DNA from: Neptuniibacter pectenicola | GTDB lineage: Bacteria > Pseudomonadota > Gammaproteobacteria > Pseudomonadales > Balneatricaceae | DNA: 64,000 nucleotides | Assembly (NCBI RefSeq): GCF_001597735.1 | Contig: NZ_LUTS01000004.1 | Location: 186,001-250,000 of the forward strand | Direction of reading: 5' to 3' | In this document: positions 9,462-20,700 of the stretch, piece after piece | How positions within the stretch are numbered: position 1 is the first letter of the stretch | Layout: each line of letters opens with the position of its first letter | Notes under the pieces: generated by a model | Told to the model about the DNA's origin: nothing | What the model saw: only the letters and a program-made list of their open reading frames with translations | Database searches by the model: none | Position numbers and translations under genes: made by a program

Positions 9462-10547
9462 TTATTGACCCGGCGCGTTTTCCTTTGTGGGTGCTTTGTT
9501 GTTGAGCTTGAGTTCACGCTCTATACGTTCCGCTTTAACAATATAAGTGTTGATGACGCCCCTGACGTGTTTTAGCAGCCAAGAGTTATTGCGTTTCCAG
9601 TTATCTGTCGTGGCGGGCAGTCTACCTTGGTGGAAGTTATCCATTTTCTTGTGTCGAGCGAGTCGTAACCGGTTGGCGGTGGCGTTTGATATGCTATTGG
9701 TTGCCGACGATATGGGGGAGCTTTGATGCAGGTCGATGATGGTGTCTTTGATCTCAGGGAGTATCTCCGTCAGTGCTAAGCTACCGTTGGGTTGCTTTGC
9801 ATTAATCATAAGCAACCTCAGATCTTGTTCCTCTTGGTATTTCTTTACGTATTGAGCAGCCCAGCTGGCGCCGGTCCCTATGCCTATCACGATAAAACGG
9901 TCTAGGTCGTCACGGGTCGTCATATAGCTAATAGCTGTTTTTCCTAGTCTAAAAACGGCTTCTTCGTAGGGCTCTTCGGGTGTGTCAGTTGCTGTGTTTT
10001 CTTTTATATCTGTGCTTGTTGGTGTTTCGTCGGGTGCCGCAGGTGGCGTGTCATTTGGGGCGTCGGTGTCTTCAGTGGCGGCCGCTGCGGGTGTGAAGCT
10101 TGATAACGTGGGTAATGTTCTTTCGGGAATGGGCTGTACTGGTGGTTGTGGTAGGTAGATAGCAAGTGTGTACCAGCCAAAATCAGCCAGCCCGTTGCTG
10201 AGAACGCTAATATCTTCTGGCCATGCTATATGCGTGCTTTGATCAGGAAAGATAATAATCCCCCCTTGAGATGTTCCGCTACCTTCGCTGCGGTAAAAGC
10301 CGATGAGTTTTTCGTTCTCTTTGCCTGTATCAAGCTGCAGCAGTTCGGTTTCTTGCGGTGTGTTTTTTATCAGCTCCTGAATGCGGTTGCTATCTAAGTT
10401 TGGCTCGGTCCGAGGTGTTTCGGGAGGCGATGGTTGCGATGTGGTTGCCTCGGGTTGATCGGGCGTGGCAGCGTTTTCGTTGTCGGCCGCGTAGCTGAAC
10501 GAACTCAGTGTAAAAATAATAATGGAAATAATCGGAATAAGTTTCAT
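9462..10547 (-). CDS. DUF3530-like secreted alpha/beta-hydrolase-fold protein
   Basis: A 361-aa predicted secreted protein whose pattern fits the DUF3530 family found in Pseudomonas and relatives; function unknown. The start is set at the ATG at 10547, directly before a signal peptide (MKLIPIISIIIFTLSSFSYA). The frame stays open upstream to 10910 but has no signal there and runs into rpe. The core has GGIIIFPDQ and WYTLAIYLP, then a low-complexity Pro/Thr/Glu/Asp insertion near residues 165-215. A GIGTGASWAAQY segment in nucleophile-elbow position follows (GxGxGxS-like rather than a clean GxSxG). It is convergent with djlA and divergent from rpe. Active-site identity is uncertain. Confidence 0.75.
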   Translation of the reverse strand: MKLIPIISIIIFTLSSFSYAADNENAATPDQPEATTSQPSPPETPRTEPNLDSNRIQELIKNTPQETELLQLDTGKENEKLIGFYRSEGSGTSQGGIIIFPDQSTHIAWPEDISVLSNGLADFGWYTLAIYLPQPPVQPIPERTLPTLSSFTPAAAATEDTDAPNDTPPAAPDETPTSTDIKENTATDTPEEPYEEAVFRLGKTAISYMTTRDDLDRFIVIGIGTGASWAAQYVKKYQEEQDLRLLMINAKQPNGSLALTEILPEIKDTIIDLHQSSPISSATNSISNATANRLRLARHKKMDNFHQGRLPATTDNWKRNNSWLLKHVRGVINTYIVKAERIERELKLNNKAPTKENAPGQ

Positions 10548-10634
10548 ATTTCTGATTATGGGTAAGATGTAGGCTGACAGCAAGATGCTTGCTCCGTTAA
10601 AATAGGTTAACTCTATACTTTGTGGATCAAAAAT

Positions 10635-11309
10635 ATGTCTGATTTTAAGATCGCTCCTTCGATACTGTCTGCTGATTTTGCGCGTTTGGGTGAGGAGGTT
10701 GAGAGCGTGTTGACTGCGGGGGCGGATATTGTCCATTTTGATGTTATGGATAATCACTACGTTCCTAATCTTACCATTGGTCCAATGGTGTGTAGTGCCT
10801 TGCGTAAGCATGGTATTACTGCGCCGATTGATGTGCACCTTATGGTGAAGCCTGTCGATCGATTGATTGGTGACTTCATTGAAGCGGGTGCAAGCTATAT
10901 TACGTTTCATCCTGAAGGTTCAGAACATGTAGATCGCTCCTTGCAGATGATTAGGGATGCAGGGTGTAAATCGGGTCTTGTTTTTAACCCTGCAACACCG
11001 TTAAGTCATTTGGAATATGTTTTGGATAAGGTGGATATGGTGTTGTTGATGTCTGTGAATCCGGGGTTTGGTGGTCAAAAATTCATCCCAAGAACATTGG
11101 ATAAGCTGCGTCAAGCGCGTGATATTATTGATCGGAGTGGTTTCGATATCCGTTTAGAAGTTGATGGCGGTGTTGGTGTGGGAAATATTAGAGAGATCGC
11201 TGAAGCGGGTGCGGATACGTTTGTCGCAGGGTCAGCCATATTTAATACGGATGACTATGCTGCAACGATTGAGAAGATGCGTGAGCAGTTGGCATTGGTT
11301 GGTCGTTGA
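10635..11309 (+). CDS. rpe: Rpe, ribulose-phosphate 3-epimerase
   Basis: TIM-barrel metalloenzyme that interconverts ribulose 5-phosphate and xylulose 5-phosphate in the pentose phosphate pathway. The ATG at 10635 ([21 protein letters not shown]) gives 224 aa, the usual length; an ATG at 10620 would add five residues. Motifs present are [48 protein letters not shown] and EVDGGV, including the metal His and Asp residues. It overlaps gph by 4 bases and belongs to the rpe-gph-trpE order known from Pseudomonas. Confidence 0.95.
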   Translation: MSDFKIAPSILSADFARLGEEVESVLTAGADIVHFDVMDNHYVPNLTIGPMVCSALRKHGITAPIDVHLMVKPVDRLIGDFIEAGASYITFHPEGSEHVDRSLQMIRDAGCKSGLVFNPATPLSHLEYVLDKVDMVLLMSVNPGFGGQKFIPRTLDKLRQARDIIDRSGFDIRLEVDGGVGVGNIREIAEAGADTFVAGSAIFNTDDYAATIEKMREQLALVGR

Positions 11310-11986
11310 TCGTGCGTCAGCTTTTTTCTGGTCAGTTGCCTGAGCTTATTATGTTTGATTTGGATGGTACGCTTGTTGATAGTGTGCCTGATTTGGCTAG
11401 CGCCATTGATAAAATGTTAGTCGCTTTAGGTCGGGATGAAGCCGGTGTGGATAAAGTGGTTCGCTGGGTAGGGAATGGCGCTACTGCTCTTGTTCGGCGA
11501 GCGCTGGTCGATGCCTTTGGTGCTGTGCCGGTTGATGATGGCCTGTTCGATCATGGTTATGAGTTGTTCTTGCGTTTTTATGGTGAGGCTACGGCGGATC
11601 AGAGTCAGCTCTATTCGGGTGCTCTTGCATGCTTGGAAGGGTTGAAAGGGCAGGGTATCAAATTAGCATTGGTTACTAATAAGCCGCTAGCGTTTACACA
11701 AACTATGTTGGCAGGCTTTGGTCTAGATGGCTTTTTTAGTGTGGTTTTAGGGGGGGATAGTTTGCCCAAAAAAAAACCAGACCCTTCGCCGTTACTAGAG
11801 GCGATGCGTCAATGCGGAGTAAAGGCTGAGCATTCATTAATGGTGGGGGACTCTGTTAATGATGTGCGTGCGGCTCGAGCAGCGGGTTGCCCTGTTGTGT
11901 GCGTGCCTTACGGCTACAATCATGGTGACGCGATCTCGTTATCTAAACCTGACTTGATCGTTGATCGATTGGATCAGCTTTTATAA
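11306..11986 (+). CDS. gph: Gph, phosphoglycolate phosphatase (HAD superfamily)
   Basis: HAD hydrolase that removes 2-phosphoglycolate, for example that formed during DNA repair. The 226-aa protein carries HAD motif I ([15 protein letters not shown]), motif II (LVTNKPL), the motif III Lys ([11 protein letters not shown]) and motif IV ([16 protein letters not shown]). The start appears to be TTG at 11306, overlapping the rpe stop; an in-frame GTG at 11312 is an equally good alternative. There is no in-frame ATG before the HAD motif itself. Weak start codons and overlap suggest coupled translation from rpe. Confidence 0.92.
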   Translation: MIVRQLFSGQLPELIMFDLDGTLVDSVPDLASAIDKMLVALGRDEAGVDKVVRWVGNGATALVRRALVDAFGAVPVDDGLFDHGYELFLRFYGEATADQSQLYSGALACLEGLKGQGIKLALVTNKPLAFTQTMLAGFGLDGFFSVVLGGDSLPKKKPDPSPLLEAMRQCGVKAEHSLMVGDSVNDVRAARAAGCPVVCVPYGYNHGDAISLSKPDLIVDRLDQLL

Positions 11987-12655
11987 TGTGTTTTGCGTCA
12001 CTGATCGTAAAAAATGATAATTTCCGGCATTAAACTCGACTTTTTAGTTTTTATCTGGCTGTTAGGATTGGAGTAGCTCACAAGCCAGATCTTGTTTAGT
12101 TGGTTTGCACTGTTAAGTTTTAATTGTTCGAGACGAAGCAGTATCTTATCACAGCACTTACTTATGCCCTGGCTTGCCGGGGCTTTTTTTTGGTACAAGG
12201 TTTGTGCGTGCTTTTGTCGCCAAGGCCGTTCTTTGTATTGGATAGTGTTTCTGTGTCTAGGTTGTTGCTTTTTATAGCGGATTGCAATTTTAGCCTAAAG
12301 ATTGATTATCACATCATATTTCTCTTGTCGGCAGTTGATTGAAATGAATTGCTGCTATATGGTTTAGGTTACTTAATTTAAATGTAAGCCTGACGTAATG
12401 TTATTTATTACAGCTATGCTAATCAAAACTTTTGCACCTATTCGTTTATCCACCCTAGGTGGATGTTGGCGATGGCGTGTCTGATATTTTATTTAAGCAG
12501 ACGTTAATTTAGGCAGGCTTGCTATCTTTTAATCCGAACTCGTATGTAAATATGGGTTGTAGATTGCCAATATCCCTTGTGGGTATGTCTTCCTCTATAT
12601 TGTGCTGCCCAGTACGCCTTAAAATACAGTTTATCGGCATTGTGAGAGACCCATC
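11987..12655. promoter_or_regulatory. 669-bp gph-trpE intergenic region: terminator, inverted repeat, likely trpE promoter
   Basis: No protein gene is supported here. It holds a terminator at 12166-12191 and, downstream, AT-rich DNA with an inverted repeat ATCCACC-cta-GGTGGAT at 12448-12464. A possible promoter is TTGATT (12335-12340) with an extended -10 TGCTATATG (12353-12361), but the 15-bp spacing is short. I searched the leader for tandem Trp codons and found none, so a classical ribosome-mediated attenuator is not supported. The distance to trpE (about 200 bp from the repeat) leaves room for a long 5' UTR. Confidence 0.45.
12166..12191 (+). terminator. Rho-independent terminator after gph
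   Basis: Stem GCCCTGG / CCGGGGC (one G-T pair) with a CTTG loop, followed by eight T residues. It lies 180 bp after gph and 465 bp before trpE, so it could end rpe-gph transcripts. Confidence 0.8.
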
Positions 12656-14149
12656 ATGACACCAGAACAGTTCGCGGAACTGTCCGCACAGAATTTCAAT
12701 CGTATCCCTGTCACGCGTGAAGTATTAGCTGACTTAGATACGCCTTTATCGACGTACAAAAAATTAGCGAATGCGCCTTATAGTTACCTGCTTGAGTCTG
12801 TGGAAGGGGGGGAGACTTGGGGGCGTTATTCCATAATTGGATTGCCGAGCCGAACGATCTTAAAAGTTTTTGGTAATAAGGTATCTATATTTGAAGAGGG
12901 GGTTTTGGTTGAAAGCCATGATGTAGAAGACCCGCTGGACTTCGTTGAACGCTTTCAGGCGCGTTACCGTGTTCCCGAAATTGAGGGGCTTCCTCGTTTT
13001 AATGGCGGGCTCGTTGGTTATTTTGGTTACGATTGTGTTCGTTATGTAGAAAAGCGCTTAAAAGATAGCTGTCCTGAAGATGTGCTTGGTACGCCTGATA
13101 TTCTGTTGATGGTTTCGGATGAGGTGGTTGTATTTGATAACCTTGCTGGCAAATTGGTGTTGATTTGTCATGGTGATCCTGCAGATGCTGATGCATATGA
13201 AAAAGCGCAAAAACGCCTTGATACACTTGTGCTCCAGTTAAGGTCTACAACGCCTTATGATGAAAAGCCTGTTGAGCAGCAAAGGGTTGTCAGCGAAGCT
13301 GAATTTAAATCGAGCTTTGGTGAGCAAGCGTTTATCGAAGCGGTGGATAAAATTAAAGAGTATGTTTTAGATGGCGACATTATGCAATGTGTCATCTCCC
13401 AGCGTATGTCGATTCCCTTTAGTAGCAAGCCGCTTGATCTGTATCGCGCATTGCGTTGCCTTAACCCCTCTCCTTATATGTATGTGCTCAACCTGGATGA
13501 TTTTCATGTGGTTGGGTCATCACCTGAAATCCTTGCGCGTGTAGAGGATGGTCAGGTAAGCGTACGCCCTATTGCTGGGACACGTAAACGTGGTTTGACG
13601 CCAGAAGAAGACCTAGCGATGGAAAAAGAGCTGCTGGCTGATCCAAAAGAGATTGCTGAACACTTGATGCTCATTGATTTAGGGCGAAATGATGTGGGGC
13701 GTGTTGCTGAAATTGGGGCTGTAGAGCTGACCGATAAAATGGTGGTTGAGCGTTACTCCCATGTGATGCATATCGTATCTAACGTGAACGCAAAGCTGAA
13801 GCCTGATGTGTCTGCTATGGATGTTTTGCGTGCAACTTTACCGGCTGGTACGTTGAGCGGAGCACCTAAAGTGCGTGCTATGGAGATCATTGATGAGATG
13901 GAATCGGTTAAGCGCGGGGTCTACGGCGGTGCGGTAGGTTACCTTTCTTGGAATGGCAATATGGATACGGCTATCGCGATTAGAACGGCGGTTATCAAAG
14001 ATAATATATTGCATATTCAAGCGGGTGCTGGCGTTGTGGCTGATTCGATTCCTCGTTTGGAGTGGAAGGAGACGATGAATAAGGGGCGCGCGATCTTTAG
14101 TGCTGTTGCCATGGTTGAGCGAGGGCTGGATAATTTGGCCAGTTCGTAA
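12656..14149 (+). CDS. trpE: TrpE, anthranilate synthase component I
   Basis: Chorismate-utilising subunit of anthranilate synthase, working with TrpG to make anthranilate for tryptophan synthesis. The 497-aa protein has the N-terminal LLES element (residues 45-48) typical of Trp-feedback-sensitive enzymes. The chorismate-binding domain follows, with [23 protein letters not shown]-like sequence, [24 protein letters not shown] and [13 protein letters not shown]. Its partner trpG lies 24 kb downstream, with a biosynthetic cluster in between. A terminator follows trpE closely, so trpE is transcribed separately from both the cluster and trpGDC. Confidence 0.97.
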   Translation: MTPEQFAELSAQNFNRIPVTREVLADLDTPLSTYKKLANAPYSYLLESVEGGETWGRYSIIGLPSRTILKVFGNKVSIFEEGVLVESHDVEDPLDFVERFQARYRVPEIEGLPRFNGGLVGYFGYDCVRYVEKRLKDSCPEDVLGTPDILLMVSDEVVVFDNLAGKLVLICHGDPADADAYEKAQKRLDTLVLQLRSTTPYDEKPVEQQRVVSEAEFKSSFGEQAFIEAVDKIKEYVLDGDIMQCVISQRMSIPFSSKPLDLYRALRCLNPSPYMYVLNLDDFHVVGSSPEILARVEDGQVSVRPIAGTRKRGLTPEEDLAMEKELLADPKEIAEHLMLIDLGRNDVGRVAEIGAVELTDKMVVERYSHVMHIVSNVNAKLKPDVSAMDVLRATLPAGTLSGAPKVRAMEIIDEMESVKRGVYGGAVGYLSWNGNMDTAIAIRTAVIKDNILHIQAGAGVVADSIPRLEWKETMNKGRAIFSAVAMVERGLDNLASS

Positions 14150-14175
14150 ATAGTTTAAAGGCCTTTCTATCAAAG

Positions 14176-14203
14176 CACTCGATAGGTTTTATTGAGTGTT
14201 TTG
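14176..14203 (+). terminator. Rho-independent terminator after trpE
   Basis: Nine-bp stem CACTCGATA / TATTGAGTG with a GGTTT loop, followed by a T-rich tail, 27 bp after the trpE stop codon. It would insulate trpE from the downstream megasynthase cluster. Confidence 0.7.
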
Positions 14204-14720
14204 TGCTTTAAACTGACGTGCAGTATTGTTTGATTGTTGATCCCCCCTCCTTCCTCTTTTGTTTATTTGACTGTACCTATGTGTACTTAAGGTAAGCCTT
14301 TAATTTTAAGGGCGATTATATGGCGGTAATAGGTTCGGTTGCTCGCATTCAGTGCATTATTTAGTTTATTGTTCTGTCCTTTTGTTGTCACATTTATATG
14401 TCATTATTTTTCTAGTACGCTGCAAAAGGCTTATTGTGTATATCTCTTGTTTTCATTAGACTGACGATGGCTATAGTTTTTTGTTGTTTTTTGTCTTTTT
14501 TTCATGAGTTTATGCTTTTTTTGGGAACAAAATAAGGTGTAATGACTTTATTTGATAAAATTTTAATAAAATTTAACAAGGGTGTGCGGGTTGTCATGAT
14601 GCATTGCCTTGTGTAGTTATGATCTATAGTAAAATATAGGTTAAGCATTGTGCTTTGATGGCATTGATTTTGCTGTTTGATTTAGGTTGTTAGCTTAATT
14701 TTTGAGGCAGGGATGGTTGC
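14204..14720. promoter_or_regulatory. AT-rich 517-bp region upstream of the megasynthase cluster
   Basis: No ORF with support. The stretch is visibly richer in A and T than its surroundings, with long T and A tracts (for example around 14480-14580). It probably holds the promoter of the 23-kb cluster, but I could not fix a convincing -35/-10 pair. Candidates near TTGCCT at 14606 have poor spacing. The composition would fit silencing by an H-NS/MvaT-type protein, which is inference. Confidence 0.4.
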
Positions 14721-17700
14721 ATGAACGAATTCAAGAAATTTGTATACACTCCAGCGGGCTATAATGATGCTTCGTTGGCGATTGCGGCATGCAGAGCTGG
14801 AGGTATAGGGATATTAAACGCAGAATTAAGTGCTGATTCTGACAAATTACTTGAGCAGTTCGCGCTTCTCTCTGTTCATGCGCGAAACCCCTTCGGTATC
14901 AAAGTTGATACCCCTCAAAAAGCGCTTCTTAGTGCTGCTGCAGCTAGCGTAGACCAAGGCTTTAGTTACCTTATTGTTGATGAGTTAGTACTCGCTTCGC
15001 TTGCAACCGAGATTAAGCGGCTGCGTAAATTAGGTGTAACCGTTTTAGTTGAGGTAACTAACGCTCATACCGATGCCGCTACGCTTGAGAAACAAGTAGA
15101 TGGCTTGATGGTTAAAGGTCATGAAGCTGGTGGCTTTGTTGGTGAAGGCAGTAGCTTTATCTTGCTGCAAAAATGGTCTGCAAAAACGGGCCTTCCGCTT
15201 TTTGTTCGCGGTGGTATTACTCCCCATGTTGCGGCTGCCTGTAGTGCTGTTGGTGCAAAAGGCGGCGTGCTAGAAAGCCAAGTCTTACTGTTAAAGGATT
15301 CACCGCTATCTGAACGCTTATCCTCGTTTATTGGTAATTTGTCGGGTAATGAGACAATAGCAGTAGGTGATGAAGAGCTGGGCGCCTATTTTAGAGTATT
15401 GGTTCGTCCCGGTTATCGAGAAGCACAAGTATTTAACAACAACGTGTCAGGACGCTTAGTTAATCCAGAAGATGTATTAGGTAAAATAGATTGGGATGCA
15501 CCTCAAAAAGGTTTGTTGCCTTTGGGACAAGATGTCTGTTTTGCTAAAGCTTGGCGTGAAAAGTATGGATATCTCTCCAATGTTTTTGCTGCTATAGATC
15601 AGACCATTCATGACTCTATGCAAGCTGCTATTCAATATAAACCGCTTGCTGAGAATGCGCCCTTAGCTGAAGCGTTAGGTGTTCGCTTTCCGCTTGTTCA
15701 GGGGCCGATGAGCCGTGTATCTGATAGTGCAGAATTTGCTGGGGCTGTGGCCGATGGCGGGGCACTGCCTATGCTGGCTTTTGCTCTGTTGAAAGGCGCT
15801 GCCTTAGATAAGTTGTTGGCTGAAACGGATAAGCGCCTAGGTGATAAGCCTTGGGGGATTGGGTTGTTGGGTTTTGCGCCACAGTCTTTATTGGATGAAC
15901 AGATTGAGCTTGCGCAAAAGTACAAGCCTCAGTACGCCATTATTGCGGGTGGTCGACCTGACCAGGCAGTCAAATTGGAGCAGGAAGGTATTCAGTCTTT
16001 CTTGCATGTGCCATCGGCGAATCTTATACCGCTTTTCCTACAAGAAGGCGCACGCCGCTTTATCTTTGAAGGGCGCGAGTGTGGTGGGCATATCGGGCCT
16101 TTGAGTAGCTTTGTTTTATGGAGCTCAATGGTTGATCGGCTGCTTGAGGAGTTGGAGTCGGGTAAAACTAAAGGCGAAGGTATTCAGCTGTTATTCGCCG
16201 GTGGGATTCATGATGCGGCGTCTGCTGCGATGGTTCAGGTGTTAGCTGCCCCCTTGTTGGATAAAGGTGTCCAGGTGGGCGCATTAATGGGCAGTAGTTA
16301 TCTTTTCACCAAAGAGATCGTTGAGTCCGGCGCAATTGTTCCGGCGTTCCAGAAAGAAGTGGTTGAGTGTGAACACACGGTAAGCTTGGAGTCAGGTCCA
16401 GGCCATGCGAGTCGCTGTGCTTATACGCCTTTTGCTAAGATGTTTTTTGATAAACGTCGCGAAATGATAGAGCAAGGCGTGCCAGTAGATGAGGCGCGCG
16501 CTACCTTAGATGACCTGATTATGGGGCGTCTCCGTATCGCCTCTAAAGGGTGTGCTCGCCTTGGTGAAAATGCCAAATTGACGGCGTTAGATGAGGCAAC
16601 GCAGCATGCTGATGGTATGTATATGTTGGGTCAAGTTGCCACTTTGCGTACTGAGCTGATTGATGTTGAAACGCTGCACGCTCAAGTAACCGAAGACAGT
16701 CATGCATTATTGGTCGCTAACTCAATGGATTCCGCTCAGGAAGATGAGGCTGATTCGTCGCCTGTCGATATAGCCATTGTTGGTATTTCTGGCTTATTTC
16801 CGGGTGCAAATTCTACCGAAGAGTACTGGTCTAATATTTTAGACAAAGTTGATGCGATTACTGAGATTCCATCCCATCGTTGGGATTGGCGTTTATATTT
16901 TGATGAAGATCGTTACTCTAAAGATAAAATCTACTCTCGCTGGGGTGGATTTATTGATGACTTAGCATTTGATCCAACTAAATATGGTATGCCGCCTAAA
17001 TCTGTAGAAGCTGTAGATCCAATGCAGTTGATGGCGTTGGAAGTGGCATCGAGAACGCTGGCGGATGCCGGCTATGATAAACGGGATTTTGATCGTGAAA
17101 ATGCCTCTGTCATTATTGGGGCTAGTGGGGGTGCCGGTGACGTGGGCATGCAGTATGGTTTGCGTGCTGAAATGCCACGTTTCAAAGGTGACTTGCCTGA
17201 TCATATAGCGGATATTTTGCCGGAATGGACGGAAGACTCATTCGCTGGGATATTGATCAATGTTATGGCAGGTCGTATCGCTAATAGGTTGAATTTTGGT
17301 GGCGTTAATTTCACGACAGATGCGGCCTGTGCCTCCTCTTTAGCTGCTATTTATCAAGGCATTTCTGAGCTTTCTGCTGGACGTAGCAATATGGTGTTGG
17401 CGGGTGGTGTAGATACCGTTCAAGGCCCATTCGGTTATCTTTGTTTTAGTAAAACTCAGGCCCTTTCTCCGCGTGGTCGTTGCAGCACCTTTGATGTGTC
17501 AGGGGATGGCATTGTGATTTCAGAGGGGATTGCGATGGTCGCTATGAAACGCCTTGCTGATGCAGAGCGGGATGGTGATCAGGTCTATGCTGTTATAAAA
17601 GGCGTGGGTGGTAGTAGTGATGGTAAGGCTAAAGGTTTAACCGCACCATTACCTCAAGGTCAGCTTAGGGCTATGCGTCGTGCTTATAAACAAGCAGGCT

Positions 17701-20700
17701 TTGGTCCTGAAACAGTAGGTTTATTTGAGGCGCATGGTACAGGGACTGTGGCGGGTGATACTGCTGAGCTGGAAAGTACCATTAGTCTACTAAAAGAGGC
17801 TGGCGCTGGGACGCATCAAGCGGTGGTAGGCTCTGTTAAAACAATGATTGGTCACACGAAAGCTGCGGCGGGTGTGGCGGGTCTTATTAAAGCCTGTTTA
17901 GCGTTAAAGCATCAGACTCTTCCGCCTCATTATGGGGTAACTCAGCCGAATAATGTATTAATGGGCGAAGATTGCCCACTTTACCTTGTGGATGAAGCTC
18001 AGCCTTGGATAAAGAAAGAGCAACCACGACGTGCGGCCTGTAGTGCTTTTGGTTTTGGCGGCACAAACTTTCATGTGGTTATGGAAGAGTATCAGGGTGA
18101 ATATAGACCGTGGATGAAGAAGGCTGTACGCACCCAAGGGCCTGCTGAACTCCTTATTTGGAGTGAAGATACGACAGAGGCGTTAATTGCTACATTGTCG
18201 AATGTGGCAAAAGAGTTAACATCAGTTGCTGCGTTAGACCTTAAAAAACTCTCATTCAATCTGATTAATAAGCATAAATCGGGTCTTGAAACCGTTACTC
18301 TGGTTGTTAGAGATCAAGCAGATTTTGCTGAAAAGGTGGTTGCAACATTGGGCTACCTGAAAGATGAAATTTCCGCGTTACCTGAAGGTGCATATTACGG
18401 GAATGGGCAGAAAGCCGACGGTAAGGTTGCTGCTATTTTTCCCGGACAAGGTGCGCAGTATCCACAAATGGGGCGTGAGTTAGCTTACACCTATTCTACT
18501 GTGGGTAATGCTCTGTCAGACGCAGATAAGTTATTGAAAGCCCCTTTCGAGAAAAGGTTTGCTGGACGTTCACTAAGCGACTTCATCTATCCGCGAGGTG
18601 CTTATACGCCTGAACAGAAAACTGCGGCGACTCAAGCGTTAACAAGTACAGATGTGACTCAACCCGCATTGGGCGCAGTGGAAACGGGTTTGTGGCGTAT
18701 GCTGAAAACCTTAGGTTTTAAAGCGGATATGTTTGCGGGTCACAGTTATGGTGAGTTTGTAGCTTTACATGCAGCTGGGGCATTTGATTATGAAACCTTA
18801 GTCTCTTTGTCGGAGGCACGAGGCCGCTTTATTGTTGATGAAGCGAAGCGTGCCGGTGATGAGCTAGGTACAATGGCCGCAGTGCAAGCGACGCGGGATA
18901 AAGTTGAAACTGCTATTAAGCAGATCGACGGTGTCATCGTTGCAAATCATAATGCGCCTACGCAGTGTATTATTTCTGGTTCTAAGGCGGGCATCGCTCA
19001 AGCGATCGAAGCGTTGTCTCAAGCCGATATAATGGCGACTCCAATTCCGGTTGCAGCGGCGTTTCATTCCTCATTCGTCAAACCCGCTCAATCTCATTTA
19101 GCTAAATTGATCGAGAGCACTAAGTGGATATCACCTGAACTGCCTGTTTATTCTAACAGTACGGGCGATGTGCATGATGCAAGCGTTGCAAAGCTGAAAT
19201 CATCGATGGCTGCTCACTTGGTCAACCCAGTTGAATTTGTGGCTGAAATTGAAGCTATGTACCGTGACGGTGCGCGCATATTTGTTGAAGTAGGGCCTAA
19301 ATCCATACTATCTCGCTTAACCAAGCAAATACTGGGTGATCGTCCGCATACAACTATTACTTTGGATAACGATCAGGAAGGTGTTTACGGGCTATTAAGC
19401 GCGCTTGCTAATTTAGTTTGCGAAGGTGTAGAGCTTGATTTGCAGCCGTTGTTAGCCGGGATTCAGAGTGAATTAGTCTCGTCGAATGGGCTTGAAAATT
19501 ATGACAGTGCCGCGCCCATTTCTAAACAGACCTGGATGCTTAATGGCAGTGGTGCGAGGCGTGCGACTGAAGCAGTTCGACAGATTGGGGTAACGCTTGA
19601 GCAAGTGTTAGCGCAAAACAGTGTAGCCGCTGAGGCTTCAAGTGCAGGAAGCGTTATGACGACGGTTCCTTCTCCGCAAATAAACGAAAATATTTCTTAC
19701 GATAGACATCATTTTAAGCATAACAAGGAGCGAAAGATGGATGGGCGCAGGCAAGCACCAAATGCTGGTGGTCCGGCAGTAATGGCAGAATACTTTGATA
19801 TGATGCGTCAATTCCTGGAAAGTCAGGAAAGTGTTATGTCAATGTATTTAAGTGGTACTCCGGTACCGCGTTCAGGTGAAACGCGACCACAGCGTCTCCC
19901 TAAAACGGCCCCTCAAATGGCTGAGTTATCAATGGGAGTTCCTGTTGTTGCGGCACCCGTCGCTGCGCCTGTAGTAGCCCCAGTCGCTGCTCCAGCCCCA
20001 GCGCCCGTTGCTGTTGCTCCTGTTGCGGCTCCCGCGCCAGCACCAGTGGCTGCTCCAGTAGCTGAAGCTAAACCGGCCACAGATGATGCATTTGATCGTG
20101 AAAAAATCACGCAGATGTTGTTGGACATCGTGGAAGACAAAACCGGCTACCCGAGCGATATGGTCGGCTTAGATCAGAAGTTAGAAGCCGATTTGGGTAT
20201 CGATTCGATAAAACGTATCGAGATTGTTGGTTCCTTATTAAAGGCACTTCCAGCGGCTTACGGTGATGCATTAGGCGAAAATCGAGGTCAGTTGAATACA
20301 CAAGAAAATCTGACAGGTATGTTAGATCTTTTATGTGATTTGCCAGTAGGAGCGGCGACAAGCCCTTTTAAAGTAGCCGGGGTGAGAGCAGAGGTTTCGA
20401 GTACATTATCGGACTCCTCATTCCGGCATGTAGTAGTACCTTCGCCTGCTCCTATAGAGGTGAATGCTAAACGTGCGCTGAATATTGGGCACTATGTTAT
20501 TACTCGAGATGCAGCAGATATCGCAGGTAAATTAGCGGCGCTGCTGACTGATCGAGGATGTACCGTACAGATTGTTGAGCCGTCGGTTCTTGAGGATGAA
20601 GAACAGATTCTCAAATTTTCTGCTGCGGTTTGCGCAGAAAAAGCCGATCTCGCCGGTGTTATTCACTTGGCTGAGATCGGCAGCCCTGCCTTGATGAGTG

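Noticed and set aside
10548-10910. Upstream extension of the DUF3530-like gene (adding 121 residues)
   Set aside because: It overlaps rpe on the other strand and would bury the signal peptide; the ATG at 10547 is the natural start.
12552-12659. 35-codon ORF overlapping the trpE start as a trp leader peptide
   Set aside because: It contains no Trp codon and has no clear ribosome-binding site, so it does not fit an attenuator leader.
14204-14720. Possible phage attachment site or IS remnant upstream of the cluster
   Set aside because: No integrase, transposase fragment or direct repeat matching 38030-38258 was seen.
19940-20090. Ala/Pro-repeat region in the first megasynthase as a mobile or satellite repeat
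   Set aside because: It is the usual flexible linker next to a carrier domain, and antisense frames there are shadows of it.
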